Below the pieces are notes generated by a model. It was not told the DNA's origin, made no database searches, and saw nothing but the letters and a program-made list of their open reading frames with translations. From contig UQWD01000008.1 of NCBI GenBank assembly GCA_900544555.1, forward strand, positions 1 through 64,000: DNA of 64,000 nt. The letters are read 5' to 3'. This stretch comes from an uncultured Eubacteriales bacterium. GTDB lineage: Bacteria; Bacillota; Clostridia; Christensenellales; CAG-138. Below, in pieces: positions 8,180-16,468 of the stretch (positions within the stretch are counted from its first letter, which is position 1; every line of letters begins with the position of its first letter). A program made the position numbers and the translations under genes.

Positions 8180-9619
8180 TTAACTCCTCTTCCACATCGC
8201 CGGCCTGAACAGCATAATAATGGGGAATATTTCAAGGCGGCCCAAAAGCATATCAAAGCTGAGTATTATTTTTGAAAAATCAGAGAACATGCTGAAATTA
8301 CCGATTGGCCCAACCGATTCAAGCCCTGGGCCGATATTGCCGATACAGGCGATAACAGCCGTAGTAGTGGTATCAAAGCTCTGCCCGTCTACGGAGATAA
8401 GGAGCATGGATGCGGCTGTAATGAGCATATAGAGGATAAAAAACGCGCATGTGCCGTGACAGGTGAAATCATCAACTGCTTTCCCATCGAGCTTGACCGC
8501 GCTCACGCTATGCGGGTGCATAAGCCGTTTGATTTCGCGGCCGGTGGTCTTTACCAATATGATCAGGCGGGCTACTTTGATACCGCCGCCTGTTGACCCG
8601 GCGCATGCGCCCACCACCATGAGCATCACGAGCACCAGCTTTGAAAGCTCCGGCCATAAATTAAAATCCGCCGTCGTATATCCGGTTGTAGTGATAATGG
8701 AGCTTACCTGGAAAAAAGCCTTTTCAAACGCCTCTCCCACATTTCCATAAATCTTTATGATATTCGCCGTTATCAAAAGCACGCTGACGGCGACGATACC
8801 TATATACCAGCGAACCTCCTCGTTACGCAGTATGGTTTTAAGCCTGCCCAGGATGAGGAGATAATAGAGGTTGAAATTAATACCGAACAGCAGCATGAAA
8901 ACGGCTATAACCATATGGATATAAACGCTGTCGTACGCCGCGATGCTCGCGTTTTTAATGGACAGACCGCCCGTTCCCGCGGTACCGAAGGCGTGAACGA
9001 GCGAATCGAACAGCGGCATCCCGCCCGCTACAAGAAATATTATTTCCGCAACCGTTAGCAGTATATAGATGCCGTATAAAATCTTCGCCGTGTTTCTGGC
9101 CCTTGGCACAAGCTTTCCAACGGAAGGGCCGGGAACCTCCGCGCGCATGATATGCATGGATCGCCCCTCGGCAAGCGGGATTACGGCCATGATGAAAACC
9201 AGCACGCCCATACCGCCTATCCAGTGCGTGAAGCTACGCCAAAAGAGAACGCCGCGCTCAACCACCTCAATATCCTTTAATATGGTTGCGCCAGTGGTAG
9301 TAAAACCGGAGACGGTTTCAAATATCGCATCGATAAAATTCGGTATCGCGCCGCTGAATATGAAAGGGAGCGCGCCGAAGGCCGAAAGCATTATCCAGGA
9401 TAGCGCTACGCTGATAAACCCTTCCCGCGCGTATATCACTTTTGTGCGCGGACGAAGCAGGTTCAGCAGAGCGGCTGCGCCCAATAAAATGCCGATGGTT
9501 ATCAGAAAAGGAGCCGGGTTTTCCCCATAAATCACGGCGACAGCCGCCGGAAGAAGCATGAGAACCGCTTCGGCAAAAAGTGAGTTCCTGAGAATATACA
9601 GGATCATGCGGTAATTCAT
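8180..9619 (-). CDS. trkH: TrkH/KtrB-type potassium uptake channel subunit
   Basis: 479 residues, about 10 membrane helices. The four pore loops with selectivity-filter glycines are visible in order: SGFTTTGATI, FGTAGTGGLS, IITTTGYTTADF and CIGNIGPGLESVGP. The intramembrane loop region GACAGSTGGGIKVARLIIL is also typical. It forms the ion-conducting dimer that takes up K+ and is gated by the cytoplasmic TrkA protein encoded immediately upstream (12 bp apart), so the two genes form an operon. The start has no close strong ribosome binding site, and coupling to trkA is likely. Length and motifs are complete. Confidence 0.95.
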   Translation of the reverse strand: MNYRMILYILRNSLFAEAVLMLLPAAVAVIYGENPAPFLITIGILLGAAALLNLLRPRTKVIYAREGFISVALSWIMLSAFGALPFIFSGAIPNFIDAIFETVSGFTTTGATILKDIEVVERGVLFWRSFTHWIGGMGVLVFIMAVIPLAEGRSMHIMRAEVPGPSVGKLVPRARNTAKILYGIYILLTVAEIIFLVAGGMPLFDSLVHAFGTAGTGGLSIKNASIAAYDSVYIHMVIAVFMLLFGINFNLYYLLILGRLKTILRNEEVRWYIGIVAVSVLLITANIIKIYGNVGEAFEKAFFQVSSIITTTGYTTADFNLWPELSKLVLVMLMVVGACAGSTGGGIKVARLIILVKTTGREIKRLMHPHSVSAVKLDGKAVDDFTCHGTCAFFILYMLITAASMLLISVDGQSFDTTTTAVIACIGNIGPGLESVGPIGNFSMFSDFSKIILSFDMLLGRLEIFPIIMLFRPAMWKRS

Positions 9620-9631
9620 AGCGTCACCATA

Positions 9632-10987
9632 TTAAGCGAGTATATCGTCAAGATCGTCCAATCCGTTGTTGGTTGTTACGACGACCACGCTGTCGCCCGC
9701 CAGTATGCTATCGTCGCCCCCCGGCACGATTATGCGCCCCTTGCGTATGATGCAGGCGATAAGCAATTCGCGGACAAGCGCAAGATCCTTGAGCGGAACG
9801 CCGATGCAGCGCGCCTTGTCCCGCGCGTGAAACTCCAGCGCCTCGACCTTTCCGTTTACGATTTGGTAAAGCGTTTCAACGTTGCTGCCAAGGGAGTTCT
9901 GCATAGCGCGGACGTAGCGGACAATCTGCGTCGCCGTGATTGATTTGGGTATGATGAACGTATCGAGCCCGGAGCCTGAAAGCATATCCGCAAAGTCCGT
10001 GCGGCTGACCTTTGTAATGACTTTTTTTACATGCTGGGCGGCGGCGTACATGGAGATGATGATGTTCTCCTCATCCATGCCCGTGAGCGTAACAAACGCA
10101 TCTACCGACGCGATGCCTTCCTCGCTCAGGAGCTCCCTGTCTGTTCCGTCGCCGTGAATTATCATGGCTTTGGGCAGGTAGTCTGAAAGCTCCATGCATT
10201 TGGATTCATCCTGCTCAATTATCTTTACGCGAATGCCCGACTCAATTAGCCTGAGGGCGAGGTAAAACGTTATCCGCCCTCCGCCGATGATCATCACGTC
10301 TTTAACGCGCTGGCTGAATGCGCCGATGGCCTTGAAAAAACCTTCAATTTCTTTGGGCGTTGCGGTTATGGTAAGCTTATCCCCGGTGCGCAATATAAAA
10401 TCGCCCGTGGGAATATATACGTCCGCCCCGCGCTGAACGGCGCATATAAGGATCTTAAAACGATACTTCTTCGATAAAGCGTACAGCGGAAGCCCGTCAA
10501 GGGGCGTGCCATCGCGCAGCTTAAACTCCACAAGCTCTACCCTGCCGCGCGCAAAGGTATCGACCTTGAGCGCGGAGGGGAAGCGTAAAATTCTGGATAT
10601 TTCGGCGGCGGCGGCCTGCTCGGGATTAATGACAAGGGAAAGACCGAGCTCCTCCTTTAAAAATACCATCTGCATGGCGTATTCCGGGTTGCGGACGCGC
10701 GCTATGGTGTTTTTAGCGCCCAGCTTCTTTGCCACCATACAGCACAGCATATTAATTTCGTCCGCGCTTGTCGCCGCGATAAGCAGATCCGCCTTATCAA
10801 CGCCGGCTTCTTTTTGGACCTGGTAGCTCACGCCGTTGCCGTGTATGCCGATTACGTCGAGCGCGTTGGTTGAATTGCTCAAAGCCTTCGTGCTATTGTC
10901 AATAACAACCATATCATGCCCTTCTCGGGAGAGCTGCTCAGTGAGCGTATAGCCGACCTTGCCATCCCCGACCACAACTATATTCAT
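9632..10987 (-). CDS. trkA: Trk system potassium uptake protein TrkA (two RCK domains)
   Basis: 451 residues from the ATG at 10987, chosen because GGGAG lies 8 nt upstream and MNIVVVGDGKVGYTL begins the Rossmann fold; an upstream in-frame ATG at 11092 would add an unrelated tail. Two RCK_N/RCK_C pairs follow each other: nucleotide-binding glycine motifs VVGDGKVGYTL near residue 5 and MIIGGGRITFYLA near 230, each with the acidic end of beta-2 (VVIDN, KIIEQD). It binds NAD(H)/ATP and gates TrkH. It is the first gene of the trkA-trkH operon. A promoter is likely at 11149-11177. Confidence 0.95.
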   Translation of the reverse strand: MNIVVVGDGKVGYTLTEQLSREGHDMVVIDNSTKALSNSTNALDVIGIHGNGVSYQVQKEAGVDKADLLIAATSADEINMLCCMVAKKLGAKNTIARVRNPEYAMQMVFLKEELGLSLVINPEQAAAAEISRILRFPSALKVDTFARGRVELVEFKLRDGTPLDGLPLYALSKKYRFKILICAVQRGADVYIPTGDFILRTGDKLTITATPKEIEGFFKAIGAFSQRVKDVMIIGGGRITFYLALRLIESGIRVKIIEQDESKCMELSDYLPKAMIIHGDGTDRELLSEEGIASVDAFVTLTGMDEENIIISMYAAAQHVKKVITKVSRTDFADMLSGSGLDTFIIPKSITATQIVRYVRAMQNSLGSNVETLYQIVNGKVEALEFHARDKARCIGVPLKDLALVRELLIACIIRKGRIIVPGGDDSILAGDSVVVVTTNNGLDDLDDILA

Positions 10988-11567
10988 GTTTATCTCCCGC
11001 CGTTCGATAAAACGGACTTTCGCAAATATGACCGCCCCATTATAACACAGCCTGTTTATTATGAGAAGCGGCTTGATTTTTAACCCAAACATCCGGGCTG
11101 GAAGATACGAAGCGGGTTAAATACGGACGCCCCGCTTGCTTAGGACACATTATACTGGGTTTACGCGTAAATACCAATATCGCTTTTTAAGCATTTGATA
11201 TGAGACGCTATTCTCACCAGCTTATTTTGGCTGTGCATATTCGCGAGGCCATGCGCTAAGGGAAAATAGTACGCGTAATATCAAAAATAGAAAATATTAC
11301 AGCATCGATAAATTCTTTTTTCAATCGGAAAACCCCTTGAAATCAGCATTTTCGATGTGTGTGATACAATCCTGAAACGAGTAAATTGGTGCCCGAATGG
11401 TGCCAAAGTGAACAAGCAGGGTTATGAACAGTAGTATGAATAAATGAAACGAAATGGGCCGTATGACATTTCCACACGCAAATATTAGAATAAAAAAAGC
11501 GAGTTATGTGTTGTACGCCTTAAGCGGGGAAGGCGTACTCGACAAGCGGGAATTAGGAGGGAACAAA
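10988..11567. other. Intergenic region with the trkA promoter
   Basis: On the minus strand TTGGTA (11177-11172), 17-bp spacer and TATAAT (11154-11149) give a sigma-A promoter for trkA; a second TATAAT (11044-11039) with a poorer TTCTCA -35 is nearer the gene. The rest, especially 11190-11450, is AT-rich and I see no gene, RNA or clear repeat in it. The reading frame extended upstream of the reductase gene at 11568 has no ribosome binding site before that ATG. Confidence 0.55.
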
Positions 11568-12242
11568 ATGGAAAGACCTATTACAATATTATTTATGTTA
11601 ATGTCTGTTGACGGAAAAATAAGCACTGGTGCAGCGGACAGTTTAGATGCAGATAAAGATTTTCCCCAAATTGCGGGGGTTAAGGAGGGTTTACATCAAT
11701 ATTATGAAATAAAGCGGACAACAGATTTATGGTCGCTTGATTCCGGTCGGGTGCAAGCAAAACTGGGCGTAAATGCAAAGGAAACGCCAGATAAGACACC
11801 TGTTTTATTCGTGACAATAGATAACCATCATTTGAACGAACATGGCGTTCGATATTTTTGTGCATTATCAAGGGAGTTTGTGTTGGTTACATCCAATGCA
11901 GACCACCCGGCTTTTCAGGTGGACAAGGGCAATCTTCATGTTATCTATGAAAGTGCATTGTCCTTGAAAGATTTTCTTATAAAACTCAAAACAGAATACG
12001 GTTGTGAGAAAATCACCATACAAACCGGCGGCACATTAAACGAATTGTTCCTTCGTGAAAAGTTGTTAGACTATATTGTTGTCGCTCCTATTTTAATTGG
12101 AGGTAAAGACACGTCTACCTTGATTGATGGGAAATCCTTATTGTCAGAAAACGAATTGTCCAAATTAGGGGTATTGAAATTGCAGGAATGTGTGATTTTT
12201 AAAGACTCATATCTCCGATTGCGCTATGAGGTAACTCGCTGA
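11568..12242 (+). CDS. RibD C-terminal / dihydrofolate-reductase-like oxidoreductase
   Basis: 224 residues from the ATG at 11568, preceded by AGGAGG at 7 nt. The fold is recognisable from the start ITILFMLMSVDGKIS and the late motifs KITIQTGGTLNELFLREKLLDYI and APILIGGKDTSTLIDG, as in the reductase half of RibD and pyrimidine-reductase-like proteins. These enzymes use NAD(P)H; the substrate here is unknown. There is no riboflavin operon around it, so a role in riboflavin synthesis is unlikely. Codon usage is clearly more AT-rich than in trkA or the lysine genes, which suggests acquisition from another source. Confidence 0.8.
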   Translation: MERPITILFMLMSVDGKISTGAADSLDADKDFPQIAGVKEGLHQYYEIKRTTDLWSLDSGRVQAKLGVNAKETPDKTPVLFVTIDNHHLNEHGVRYFCALSREFVLVTSNADHPAFQVDKGNLHVIYESALSLKDFLIKLKTEYGCEKITIQTGGTLNELFLREKLLDYIVVAPILIGGKDTSTLIDGKSLLSENELSKLGVLKLQECVIFKDSYLRLRYEVTR

Positions 12243-12321
12243 TAATTTCTAATTTATCAAGCTGTTTAATGCGTCTTATAAGGCGTACACCGGCAAACTG
12301 GGATTGTATAGGGGGAACTGC

Positions 12322-12480
12322 ATGAAAAAAATCAGTCTAATGTTGTATATAGCGGCGATCGGTTTCGGCACTCTGGGATTGACTGGACATTTCACTGCAT
12401 GGGCGGCCTCCGCTTTGAGCTTTTTTTACGCAACTATGGTTATTACTGGACGGCAAAAGAAGAAGGGGACCAAGCATTAA
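12322..12480 (+). CDS. Small membrane protein (52 residues), unknown
   Basis: A short reading frame beginning MKKISLMLYIAAIGFGTLG, with GGGGGAAC before the ATG. It has two hydrophobic segments (about 5-22 and 26-42) and a basic C-terminal tail GRQKKKGTKH. I do not recognise a family. It follows the RibD-type reductase by 80 bp and may be cotranscribed with it. The good ribosome binding site and the positive-inside tail make a real gene likely, but no homology evidence is available. Confidence 0.55.
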   Translation: MKKISLMLYIAAIGFGTLGLTGHFTAWAASALSFFYATMVITGRQKKKGTKH

Positions 12481-12606
12481 ACTTTTTTCTTTCCGTTTTC
12501 CGGTGTATTTTGACTGCTTCCTCCGCACGGGGGGCGGCAGCGCCAATGGTGCAAGCGCCCGTAAAAAATCATAAAGCATGGCATAGCCTATTTATTAAAA
12601 CGCAGA

Positions 12607-12639
12607 CGGGCGCGCTCCGGTTTTCCCGGCGCGCGCCCG
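12607..12639. terminator. GC-rich hairpin between convergent genes
   Basis: CGGGCGCGC (12607-12615) pairs perfectly with GCGCGCCCG (12631-12639). It stands between the small membrane protein (plus) and the Gly/Cys-rich gene (minus). On the minus strand the stem is followed by GTCTGCGTTTTAATAA, so it may terminate the minus-strand gene. A T-run on the plus side is missing. Confidence 0.5.
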
Positions 12640-12653
12640 GTTAATTTAAGCCC

Positions 12654-12935
12654 TTAGCATCCCCGGCAATTTGAACAGCAGCGGCGGCCGCAGCGGTTCG
12701 CGCACGGGCCGCAACCGTTGTTGCAGCATATGCTTCGACAGATTACCTCCCTCACCGCTCCGCATGGGCCGCAGCCGCACGAGCCGCAGCCGCACGAGCG
12801 ACAGCCGCATGAGCCGAAGCCGCAGCCGCTGATTAAGCCCAAGGGGCCGAATCCCCTGCTGAAGCAGCAGCCACCCCGGCAGCTTGAATAGCCTCTTCCG
12901 TAGTTGTAATTTCTTAGGTTACACCATAAACACAT
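12654..12935 (-). CDS. Gly/Cys-rich small protein, unknown
   Basis: 93 residues from the ATG at 12935; the longer frame to 12989 lacks a ribosome binding site, whereas AAAGGATG precedes this ATG. By my count 23 of 93 residues are cysteine, with a low-complexity centre of the type SCGCGSCGCGPCG followed by a second Cys-rich part (SICCNNGCGPCANRCGRRCC). The DNA repeats CCGCACGAG units. I cannot assign a family. Possible roles are a metal-binding protein or a cross-linked spore-coat or exosporium component, which is inference from composition only. It diverges from the QueG-like gene of the lysine cluster. Confidence 0.65.
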   Translation of the reverse strand: MCLWCNLRNYNYGRGYSSCRGGCCFSRGFGPLGLISGCGFGSCGCRSCGCGSCGCGPCGAVREVICRSICCNNGCGPCANRCGRRCCSNCRGC

Positions 12936-13047
12936 GGTCTCACATCCTTTACGTATCATCAACCAGGCCGTTATGGGGAGGCTTCCCACAACTGGCTTGA
13001 TGTTATATAATATGTATTATTGTATTTATAGGTACGGAGGTTTGGGG

Positions 13048-13977
13048 ATGAGGGAGCGCCTGATCGAAAAGGCTGTGGGGCTGGGCTTTGCCGAGGCATG
13101 GTTTTTACCACCGGAGCCGCTTAGCTATGAACCCGGCGACGCTAAATACGCGGGATTCGGGCTTGAACGTCTGTTATGGAATGCGCCCTCGCTATACCCG
13201 TGGGCTCGGTGCGTGATCTTGCTGGCCTGGGCCTATACGCCCTACCCGGCCGGTGAACCGATTCCGGCTTACTACCTTGCGTCCAACCACGCATACAAAG
13301 CGGCTTGCGGCATGGCGGAAGGGATTCGGGGGATGGGCTTTTCAGCTCAGCTAGCTCCAATCCCGGCCCGCGCCCTTGCGCTTAAAAACGGTATCGGCGT
13401 CCAGGGCAGGAATGGGCTGCTGCGAATTGGCAGATACGGTTCGAGAACGGTGCTCTTTACCATTGTAACGGACGCGGCCGGGCCTTGCGTACCAGTACCG
13501 GCGTTTGATTCAGGCGAATGCGGGGGCTGCGCCTTGTGCGCCGCCGCTTGCCCTGCCAAGGCTATCGGGGAAGAGGGCCTCGAACCCCGCGCATGCTTGC
13601 GCGCGGGCATGCAGGTCGCCATGCATTGTCACAGGGTGAAGGAATTGACGCCCGGTTTTCTCGGCTGTGAACTGTGCCAAGCCGCATGCCCGCACAACCT
13701 CAGCGTGGGATTCTGCGAGCCGGACGATGAAGCGGTATCGGCGTTCAGCCTGGAGCGCCTTATCCGGGGCGACGCGTCAAAAGCGCGAAAGCTGGTCGGC
13801 CGTAATTATACGGGTAATGGCAAGCTGACTGCGGAGGCAATAGCGCTGTCCGCAAGAAAAGGGATCCATGCGGAACTGATAGCGGGCGCGGCGGATTCGC
13901 CGTTTCCCGCGGTTCGGGACGCTGTTGATTGGGCGCTGAACAGGAGGGAGGGACGACAAGACGATGCGATTGATTGA
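13048..13977 (+). CDS. QueG-like double [4Fe-4S] protein, divergent and short
   Basis: 309 residues from the ATG at 13048 (GGAGG 7 nt upstream). It resembles epoxyqueuosine reductase: the region ALALKNGIGVQGRNGLLRIGRYGSR corresponds to the QueG segment before the Fe-S domain, followed by two cluster motifs, CGGCALCAAACPAKAI and CELCQAACPHN, and a C-terminal HEAT-like tail. It is shorter than QueG (about 370-390). I do not find the Asp-x-x-Pro segment bearing the catalytic aspartate of QueG, nor the ISYLTIE-type motif. The gene overlaps kamB by 14 bp and is the first of the QueG-like-kamB-kamC operon. QueG binds cobalamin and reduces through Fe-S clusters, so a role in B12 redox repair of lysine aminomutase is a reasonable inference. 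A TATAAT is at 13006-13011. Confidence 0.75.
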   Translation: MRERLIEKAVGLGFAEAWFLPPEPLSYEPGDAKYAGFGLERLLWNAPSLYPWARCVILLAWAYTPYPAGEPIPAYYLASNHAYKAACGMAEGIRGMGFSAQLAPIPARALALKNGIGVQGRNGLLRIGRYGSRTVLFTIVTDAAGPCVPVPAFDSGECGGCALCAAACPAKAIGEEGLEPRACLRAGMQVAMHCHRVKELTPGFLGCELCQAACPHNLSVGFCEPDDEAVSAFSLERLIRGDASKARKLVGRNYTGNGKLTAEAIALSARKGIHAELIAGAADSPFPAVRDAVDWALNRREGRQDDAID

Positions 13978-14959
13978 TTTAATAAGAGATAAGCGTTCCG
14001 TATCCATTATCGGCATGTGCAAGAACGCGGGGAAAACGACAGCGCTCAACCGACTGATTGAGGAGCACCGGTATAATGAAGGCGTTTTGGCGCTCACGTC
14101 CATCGGCAGGGACGGGGAAAATGTGGATATTGTTACGCACACAAACAAACCGGGCATTTTTATTTATGAAAACACGCTTATCGCCACCGCTCAGGGGCTT
14201 TTGAGGTATTGCGACGCTACGCGCGAGATACTCGAAACTACTGGAATGAACACGCCCCTGGGCGAAGTCGTCATCCTGCGCGCTCTGAGCGACGGCAGCG
14301 TGCAAATAGCGGGGCCGTCCATGACGGAACAGCTAAAGCGGGCGGCCGATATGTTTTTTACACTGGGCGCGGACCGCGTGATTATCGACGGGGCGGTGAG
14401 CCGCAAATCGCTTTGCGCGCCCGCCGTGGCGGACGGTACTATTTTATGCACCGGCGCTTCCTACAGCAAAAGCATGATTGCGGTCGCGGAGGATACTGCG
14501 TTTGCCGCCGAGCTTTTAACGCTTCAACATACGGCGTTCGATTTAGGCTTTGAGACTCCGGCGCGTATAACCGTGACGACGGAGGATGGAGAATATATCC
14601 CGCTTACACAAAACGATACCCTGCCTGAAATTATGAAGAAGCTCCCTGGCGTATCGGGCGTATGGCTTCGCGGGGCGCTCACGGAATCCTCGCTCGCCGC
14701 GCTTTTGCGCGCGGGCGTGTCTATGGAAGGGGTTGAAATCATCGTTGAGGACGCGTCCAAGCTATTAATAACGAAGGAAACGTACCGAAAGCTTAGAGCG
14801 CGCGGAGGCCGTATCCGCGTGAGGGAAAGCGCCTCCCTATGCGCCGTGACCGTCAACCCGTTTTCAGCCTACGGCTATCATTTTGATAAGGATGCGTTTA
14901 TAGATGTTATGCGAAAGAGCGTACAGGTTCCGGTAATAAACGTGATGGAGGAGCTATGA
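13964..14959 (+). CDS. kamB: Lysine 5,6-aminomutase reactivase subunit, P-loop protein (KamB-like)
   Basis: 331 residues. Walker A GMCKNAGKTT (residues about 17-26) lies at the N-terminus, with a later LGADRVIIDGAVSRK strand that may carry the Walker B aspartate. It belongs next to the MutS-like ATPase KamC in lysine 5,6-aminomutase clusters, where the pair is thought to exchange damaged cobalamin for fresh AdoCbl in an ATP-dependent way. The assignment rests on context and length rather than a motif unique to KamB. It overlaps the QueG-like gene upstream and kamC downstream (ATGA), so all three are translationally coupled. A dethiobiotin synthetase-like fold is possible but no biotin genes are near. 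Confidence 0.75.
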   Translation: MRLIDLIRDKRSVSIIGMCKNAGKTTALNRLIEEHRYNEGVLALTSIGRDGENVDIVTHTNKPGIFIYENTLIATAQGLLRYCDATREILETTGMNTPLGEVVILRALSDGSVQIAGPSMTEQLKRAADMFFTLGADRVIIDGAVSRKSLCAPAVADGTILCTGASYSKSMIAVAEDTAFAAELLTLQHTAFDLGFETPARITVTTEDGEYIPLTQNDTLPEIMKKLPGVSGVWLRGALTESSLAALLRAGVSMEGVEIIVEDASKLLITKETYRKLRARGGRIRVRESASLCAVTVNPFSAYGYHFDKDAFIDVMRKSVQVPVINVMEEL

Positions 14960-16413
14960 TTAAAATTGGTCACAGGCAGCGCGAAACGACGGGGTTTGAT
15001 TTTATACTCGGAAAGCTTTCAGCCAATTCCCCGTACGGGAATGAAAGGATCCGGCGTATTCGCTTTTATTCCCCGCATGAGAAGCACGAGTTGGAGGAAG
15101 AGCTTTATAACGTAGGGCGCGCGGCTGATACGCTGGAAAGCTGCGCGCGAGAGTACGCGGCTGTCGAGCGGCAGATGATGGCGCTCAAGGACGTTAGAAG
15201 ATCCATCGAACGATGCAGGGAGGGTGAGCTAGACGAGGTTGAGCTTTTTGAGATAAAGAGGTTCCTTCTTCAGCTCGAGATTATGGCGGAAGCGTATCGC
15301 CTCGTTCAGGAGCGCGCGGGATTTGCCGGGATAAACATTGAACCCGTCCCGGGGGCGCTGCGCGCGCTTGATCCGGACGGGCGGCGTACGGCTTCCTTCT
15401 ACGTGAGCGACGCGAAGCTGCCTCGCCTTCGCGAGATAAGAAGAAGAAAGCGCGAGCTGGAAGAGAAGATGCGCCTCGAGAGGGACGGCGCGCGGCGTGA
15501 AAAGCTTGCGCAGGAAAGGCTAACCGCGGCGGTTGAGGAAGAGGACGCGCAGAGGGAGGCGCTTTTTATGATGTGCGCCGACTTAAGGCCTTACCTTGAC
15601 GATATAATGAACGCGGTGAACGCCATTGGCAGGCTGGATTTTACCATATCGCGCGCAAAGCTGGCGGCGCGGTACGGGGCCTGCCTCCCAACTATGGATG
15701 GAGATAGACTGGCGCTTGAACGGGCCGTACATCCGCTGTTTGTGGATGCGCTCAATAAAAAGGGCCGCGCTTTTACACCAATTTCAATCGAGATAGCGCC
15801 GGGCTCAACCGTTATTACGGGGGCGAATATGGGGGGGAAAAGCGTTGCGCTCAAAACCATCGCCGTTAACGCGCTGATGCTTCATGCGGGCATGTTCGTA
15901 TTTGCTCAAAGCGCGAATATCCCGCTGATGGAAGGCGTACACATCATATCGGAAGATTTAGAGAGCGCGCAGCGCGGCCTCTCCAGCTTCGGCGCGGAGA
16001 TAATCCGGTTTAACCAGATACTAGAACAGGTTGAGAGGGAAGCCGGCTCCCTTATTTTGCTGGATGAGTTCGCGCGCGGTACTAACCCGCACGAGGGCGC
16101 GCAGATAGCCGGCGCGGTTACGCGTTATCTGAATAATCTGCCTGCCCTGAGCGTAATGACCACGCATTTCGACGGCGTTGCGGACAATGCCGGCGCGCAC
16201 TATCAGGTTATCGGCCTGCGGGATATGGATTTGGCTGAGGCGGCCGCGCGGATATCTAAAGCGGAGCGCAGGGAGGAGGTCATCTCCCGCTATATGAATT
16301 ACGGCCTTTACCGCGTAGCCGGCGAAAAAAGCTGCCCGCGGGACGCCTTAAATATCTGCCGCCTGCTCGATTTTAAGCCGGAAATACTGAAGATGCTGGA
16401 AAATATATATTGA
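14956..16413 (+). CDS. kamC: MutS-like ATPase, lysine 5,6-aminomutase reactivase (KamC-like)
   Basis: 485 residues. It carries only the core/ATPase part of the MutS family: an alpha-helical lever region rich in Arg/Glu (about 40-240), Walker A GANMGGKSVALKT near 288, a signature LSSFGAEI near 339, and Walker B LILLDEFARGTNPHEG near 365. The mismatch-binding and connector domains of MutS are absent, so DNA repair is not expected. MutS-like proteins of this sort are encoded with lysine and ornithine aminomutases and are assigned to ATP-dependent reactivation of the B12 enzyme. The stop codon lies inside the promoter of the lysine riboswitch (16410-16438). Confidence 0.85.
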   Translation: MIKIGHRQRETTGFDFILGKLSANSPYGNERIRRIRFYSPHEKHELEEELYNVGRAADTLESCAREYAAVERQMMALKDVRRSIERCREGELDEVELFEIKRFLLQLEIMAEAYRLVQERAGFAGINIEPVPGALRALDPDGRRTASFYVSDAKLPRLREIRRRKRELEEKMRLERDGARREKLAQERLTAAVEEEDAQREALFMMCADLRPYLDDIMNAVNAIGRLDFTISRAKLAARYGACLPTMDGDRLALERAVHPLFVDALNKKGRAFTPISIEIAPGSTVITGANMGGKSVALKTIAVNALMLHAGMFVFAQSANIPLMEGVHIISEDLESAQRGLSSFGAEIIRFNQILEQVEREAGSLILLDEFARGTNPHEGAQIAGAVTRYLNNLPALSVMTTHFDGVADNAGAHYQVIGLRDMDLAEAAARISKAERREEVISRYMNYGLYRVAGEKSCPRDALNICRLLDFKPEILKMLENIY

Positions 16414-16438
16414 CAATAATAAGACGGTAACTTATAAT
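16410..16438 (+). promoter_or_regulatory. Perfect consensus sigma-A promoter of the lysine riboswitch transcript
   Basis: TTGACA (16410-16415), exactly 17 bp, TATAAT (16433-16438). The -35 box contains the stop codon of kamC. Transcription would start near 16445, about 30 nt before the lysine aptamer. A promoter of full consensus implies high basal initiation, with control left to the downstream riboswitch. Confidence 0.93.
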
Positions 16439-16468
16439 GAAACATGGTGAGATTGATAATTTTATATC

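Noticed and set aside
12399..12644. 81-codon plus-strand frame across the small membrane protein and the following hairpin
   Set aside because: It overlaps in another frame the better-supported 52-residue gene (with ribosome binding site), and it ends in the GC hairpin.
12781..12830. CRISPR-like short repeats of CCGCACGAG type
   Set aside because: They are codon-level repeats of the Gly/Cys-rich protein (about 9-15 bp), without spacers.
13964..14959. Dethiobiotin synthetase or another P-loop synthetase
   Set aside because: Apart from the Walker A region no specific motif matches, and there are no biotin genes nearby; the coupling with kamC favours KamB.
14956..16413. DNA mismatch repair protein MutS
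   Set aside because: Only the lever and ATPase parts are present, the mismatch-recognition domains are missing, and the gene is coupled to kamB in a lysine aminomutase cluster.
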